In this document: one piece after another, positions 60,421-64,000 of the stretch
Layout: each line of letters opens with the position of its first letter
How positions within the stretch are numbered: position 1 is the stretch's first letter
Assembly: GCA_029204225.1 (NCBI GenBank)
Contig: CM055102.1
Location: 8,629,456-8,693,455 of the forward strand
DNA length: 64,000 bases
Source: Diphasiastrum complanatum
Lineage: Eukaryota > Streptophyta > Lycopodiopsida > Lycopodiales > Lycopodiaceae
Direction of reading: 5' to 3'
Notes under the pieces: model-generated
The model's database searches: none
What the model was told of the DNA's origin: nothing
Seen by the model: only the letters and a program-made list of their open reading frames with translations
Program-made: the position numbers and the translations under genes

Positions 60421-60739
60421 TGAAACACACTCTATTGAAGTCTAGCAACCTCAAAAAATAGAGATCCAATCAAAAATATGGTTTTGACAAAATCACAAAA
60501 AATTGAATCTTCCAATTTCTACATGCAATTGCAACAAACTTAATATAGAATCTTGTAGCCTCTAATGAAGCTTTCCTAATGCATCAAAAATTGGCCAATC
60601 CAGTAAGGCACGTGTGAAATCGGCCTATTTCAAGTCCGTACCTAAATTGAATTAACATTTGAAAGCAAGTAATTCATTGATTGTCAATTATGTTATATGA
60701 TGAAGAGAGAGAATTATTTGCAACTATCCATGCACTTAA
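60421..60739. other. No gene seen
   Basis: AT-rich sequence, no domain. Confidence 0.4.
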
Positions 60740-61256
60740 AACTTGGCTTGGAGAGACTACTTATTTGATAATAAGTTTATAGCGGATACGGAGCACCAGC
60801 CTCTTAAGCACTTTTGTAATCAACATAATATTACTTCAAGATAGGAAATCTTGATGGGAAAAATTTATGTAAGAATTTGATCATAAAATCCATTGTATAA
60901 GAGACAACTCTAATTAACTTGCAAATGCTCTTAGTCATATAGGTGAATTGAATGAATTATCTTTCATCTTGATTTCTACGGATCTCTGTTTTTCATTTAG
61001 AGGACGTATGAAAGTAATTCTCATTTGGTCGTATTTGAAACATTACTCATATATACTAAATGAGGACAACGTTGGGACAAGTTTGCAAGGGCCACGACTA
61101 CCTATGAAAGATAAGAAAATTCTAGAACAATTTACTATTTCAGATGGATTTTTATTTCGTAATGGGAAACTTTGTATTATAGAGATCAATGAGCTCAAGC
61201 ATCATATTATTTTTTAATGTCATGACATACCCTATGCATGACATCAGGGTATAGAT
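60740..61256 (+). pseudogene. Ty3 RNase H end and integrase start
   Basis: Broken plus-strand frames give IADTEHQPLKHF.NQHNITSR, the Ty3 RNase H pattern (TDHQPLKH...LTSRQARW), then NALSHIGELNELS (family ADALSR). A linker follows: ILEQFTISDGFLFRNGKLCI and HDIPYA.HQG (family H.....AGH.G, the first half of the H2C2 finger). The sequence then loses resemblance. Several stops are present. It is the only clear plus-strand Ty3 pol piece in the window. Confidence 0.75.
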
Positions 61257-61526
61257 TAAATCATTTTTCAACATTTACACATGTTTTCATGTACATATAT
61301 ATGTGTCACTATATGGACATGTGTACACACACAAGATAAAGAACCCTAAGTATCTAGTATACAAAGAACATGAAAAACACCAATTGAAATTTTAAATCAT
61401 TGGGTGGTACAAAAAACAATCAAACTAAAAATATTATGAACATGATGTTATATTACTATTTTTATTACAATTAGGAATTTTGCTTGACTACTAAAACTAT
61501 AGCTAGCTAGTAATGGTAATGGCTAG

Positions 61527-61531
61527 AGAGG

Positions 61532-61585
<54 letters not shown>
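61527..61585 (+). repeat. (GA)n microsatellite, about 55-59 bp
   Basis: GA run after GAGAGGGG. Confidence 0.95.
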
Positions 61586-61589
<4 letters not shown>

Positions 61590-63145
61590 GGAGGAAGGCA
61601 ACCAATGACTAGTTGTTGCTACAGGTTACGTCCATTTATGTTGATGTATAGTTTTCAATCTAGATCTCCAATGAATGTGGAGGTCAACTCTATTACCTGA
61701 TGCTCTTAACTGCTGACATATTGGAAAGATATAGAGAATCTGACTTCTTGTCTGATAGACATAATTCAGAATCGATTCTTAAACAACTTTTGCATTGGGA
61801 ATCAGCCCTTGAATAGGGATTGACGATCCTCAGGGGCCATGCCTGAAAAACTTACAGATTACATGTTTTGATTGTTGAAAAAGTGATTTGAAGAGTTAAC
61901 ACTTTTGTATAACCCTAACAGGAAGCATCTCTCCGATTGAAAACTTATGAGCATCAAAGAAAAAGGGGATCAAGGCCATCCAATGGAAGTGCAAATTAGT
62001 GAGTTCTTGTGCCAAGAACATGCCGGATTCAAATTCTAGAGGAAACTAAATAAAGTCACGAGTTTATAAAATAACTAGTTTAAGAAATATTAATGTTTAT
62101 AGTGGCAAGAAATAGTTAAATTGAAAGCTTGCAATTTACAAAGGATCATGAAGGAGTCATCGTACAAATGTAGGCGCCGATGAAGCAAAGCACAACCATT
62201 CTTTGAATGATAAAGTACAGCTACTGTTACACTGCTTGTAACCTTGCAAGAACAGATGAAAGGCTTCTAGAAGAAATGAAAAACAGATGGTCCGAAGAGA
62301 TGAACAGATGAACAAATGGTCCGAAGAGATGAAACAACCTTTAGAAAAACGATAAAAAGATGGTCGAAGAGATGAACAGATGGACAGATGGCCCGAAGAG
62401 ATGAAACAGCTTCTAGAAAAAACAAAAAACAACTAGAACATGATGCCATCACGATCATTCTGACTTGAATATGAAGCGCCTGAAATGCATCCCTTTCCCA
62501 GAAAAGGATCGCTGCCTTTATAACACATTTTGATACCACGCATCGAGATCAATGTTAAACTACTCTATCTGTTAAACTACTCTATGTGAGATGCACGACC
62601 CACTTTGCTATTACTGATTTCGAGTTTGCTTTAATAGGGATTTCGATACGGTGTATCGAAATTCCTGTTACAAAGTGTTAAGTTATGTTAATCTCAATCA
62701 CATTTAGGTACATCAAAATTTAGGCTAATATTGAACCACCTACATCAAACTTTAGGTTAACATCGAACGACCTACTTTGCTTGAACGACCGACTTTGCCC
62801 GACTTTTCTTGAACAACAATTATCCACTAGGCGGCACATCGCAATCAGTCTTAAATTACACTATGTGAGATGTGGACGAGTGGCTTTACAAAAAATTAGA
62901 ATATAGCATTGCAATACTACGATTGACTTTGTTTTTTTCCTGATTTTGAGATGGATTGAACAGGGATTTTGATTGGGCGTATCGGAAACTTTGTTACAGA
63001 TTGTTCAGTTAAGTTAACTTAACCTGAATCACAATACGGTGCATCAAAATTTAGGTATCAGTGTGATAAAAATCAGTGTTTTGAAAAATCGACATAGTCC
63101 AAGAATAGAACCGACATCTTTTTCCAAAAATCGGCATGGAAAAAA
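61586..63145. other. No gene supported; two small repeats
   Basis: Two tandem units of about 72 bp at 62270-62425 contain AGATGG(T/-)CCGAAGAGATGAA(A)CA. A segment near 62637-62735 (GGGATTTCGATACGG, ending CATCAAAATTTAGG) recurs diverged at 62961-63058. Frames here have no domain. Confidence 0.5.
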
Positions 63146-63279
63146 TTGTACAGAATGTTTTATGTCATAAATCTTGGGTTTTATAGGGGAAAATCGGCAA
63201 GTAAGAGCTTGTCACTCAATAGAGGCAGAAGAAATCTTTCACATAAGGGTTTTTGGAGAGAAACCTCTAAAAGCTTTCC

Positions 63280-64000
63280 CGAACACTGGATAAAGCTATC
63301 GTCCACTCAGATATCTGTGGACCCAATGAAAGTCAATTTGCTCTCAGAATCAAGATATTTCTTGACGTTAATTAATGACTACAACAAGATGACAACGATC
63401 TATTATTTAAAGAAAAAGTGTAAAGTATTTGACTCTTTCAAAAAGTTCATGGCATTCACAAAGAGACACACCTTGAAGAAGATATAGACCATCAGGTCTG
63501 ACAATGGAGGTGAGTACAAAAACAAGGAGTTTTCAAGTTTCTACCAAGAACAAGGAATAGAGTATCAATTCACTTCTGCATACACACCCGAATATAATGG
63601 TGTCATAGAGAAAAAAAAATAGAATGCTAGTCGAAGGAGCTAGATGCATGATGGCATAGGCTCAATTGTTGAGACAATTATGGATTGAAACAATTGCTGC
63701 AACAGTACACCTGCCAAACAAATCAACAACAACAACCCTGAAAAACAAGACACCATATGAGATGTTGACATGTAAGAAGTTTGATCTGTTGTACGTACGT
63801 GTGTTCGAATGTGCAGCATACAAGCACATACCAAAAGAAAATAGAAGCATGCTCGATGAAAAGTTAGAGCAAACAATCATGGTCGGATACTCGAATGGAT
63901 CGCAAGTGTATAGACTCTACAACCCAACCTCGAAGAAAGTTGTGTCGAATCGAGATGTGAAATTCGACGAATCCACATTTCTTGGATTAAAGGAAGAAAA
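63280..64000 (+). pseudogene. Copia integrase core and link region, cut by the window end
   Basis: In broken frames: HSDICGP.ES, FLTLINDYNKMTTIYYLKKK, SFKKFMAFTKRHT, then a TAG, SDNGGEYKNKEFSSFYQEQG and SAYTPEYNGVIE. Further on come RMLVEGARCMMA, a stop, LWIETIAATVHLPNKSTT and KNKTPYEMLT, VFECAAYKHIPKENRSMLDE, VGYSNGSQVYRLYNPTSKKV and VSNRDVKFDES. These are the catalytic core (D...D...E region) and the link before RT. The element continues past 64000. A TAG and several frameshifts make it inactive. Confidence 0.87.

Noticed and set aside
62157-62539. Ser/Phe/Cys-rich minus-strand proteins
   Set aside because: They translate the short tandem repeat at 62270-62425; two frames give similar low-complexity products.

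Overview
This window looks like nuclear intergenic DNA from a land plant. Nearly everything recognisable is a transposable element, most of it decayed. The plant assignment rests on Ty1/copia elements whose primer-binding sites match the 3' end of initiator tRNA-Met, on CACTA (En/Spm) transposase parts of plant type (Tnp2, DUF4218, DUF4216, Transposase_24), on Ty3-type pieces, on GT-AG introns inside the transposase genes, and on very long GA microsatellites. I found no host housekeeping gene, rRNA or functional tRNA gene. I would not name a genus from this sequence.

Layout. 0-1 kb: minus-strand CACTA Tnp2 tail, then a tiny tRNA-like SINE with perfect target duplications. 1.5-6 kb: minus-strand copia fragments split by a non-autonomous Ty3-like element that carries a 1.2-kb purine-rich tract. 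5.9-7.35 kb: an internally deleted copia element. 7.35-9.73 kb: the 3' part of an LTR element with an unrecognised ORF made of two diverged modules. 9.8-18 kb: CACTA remains (Tnp2, then Transposase_24) around a GA-flanked duplicated block. 18-24 kb: mostly unrecognised, with a copia RT scrap and a second SINE copy.

24.2-33.4 kb: an LTR-bounded non-autonomous element invaded by a complete but dead copia element (25027-31382) with matching GGTTG target duplications. 34.4-37.9 kb: a second bounded copia element whose LTRs do not end in TG...CA. 39.5-47.9 kb: a duplicated AT-rich block with GA arrays, a copia fragment, a 1.9-kb fold-back (giant inverted repeat), and an LTR with its primer-binding site.

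48-49.5 kb: a minus-strand gag. 49.5-52.85 kb: a transposase-like gene with introns, of a family I cannot place, followed by a second ORF with its own TATA box. This is the best candidate for something undescribed. 52.85-58.55 kb: a copia gag interrupted by a nested copia element. 58.55-64 kb: further copia and Ty3 fragments.

The region is a record of nesting. The insertion order can be read in several places from target-site duplications and interrupted reading frames. Several copia elements carry large internal deletions that fuse distant domains (gag to RNase H, gag to integrase, pre-integrase to the end of integrase). None of the transposon genes appears intact; each shows stops, frameshifts or deletions.
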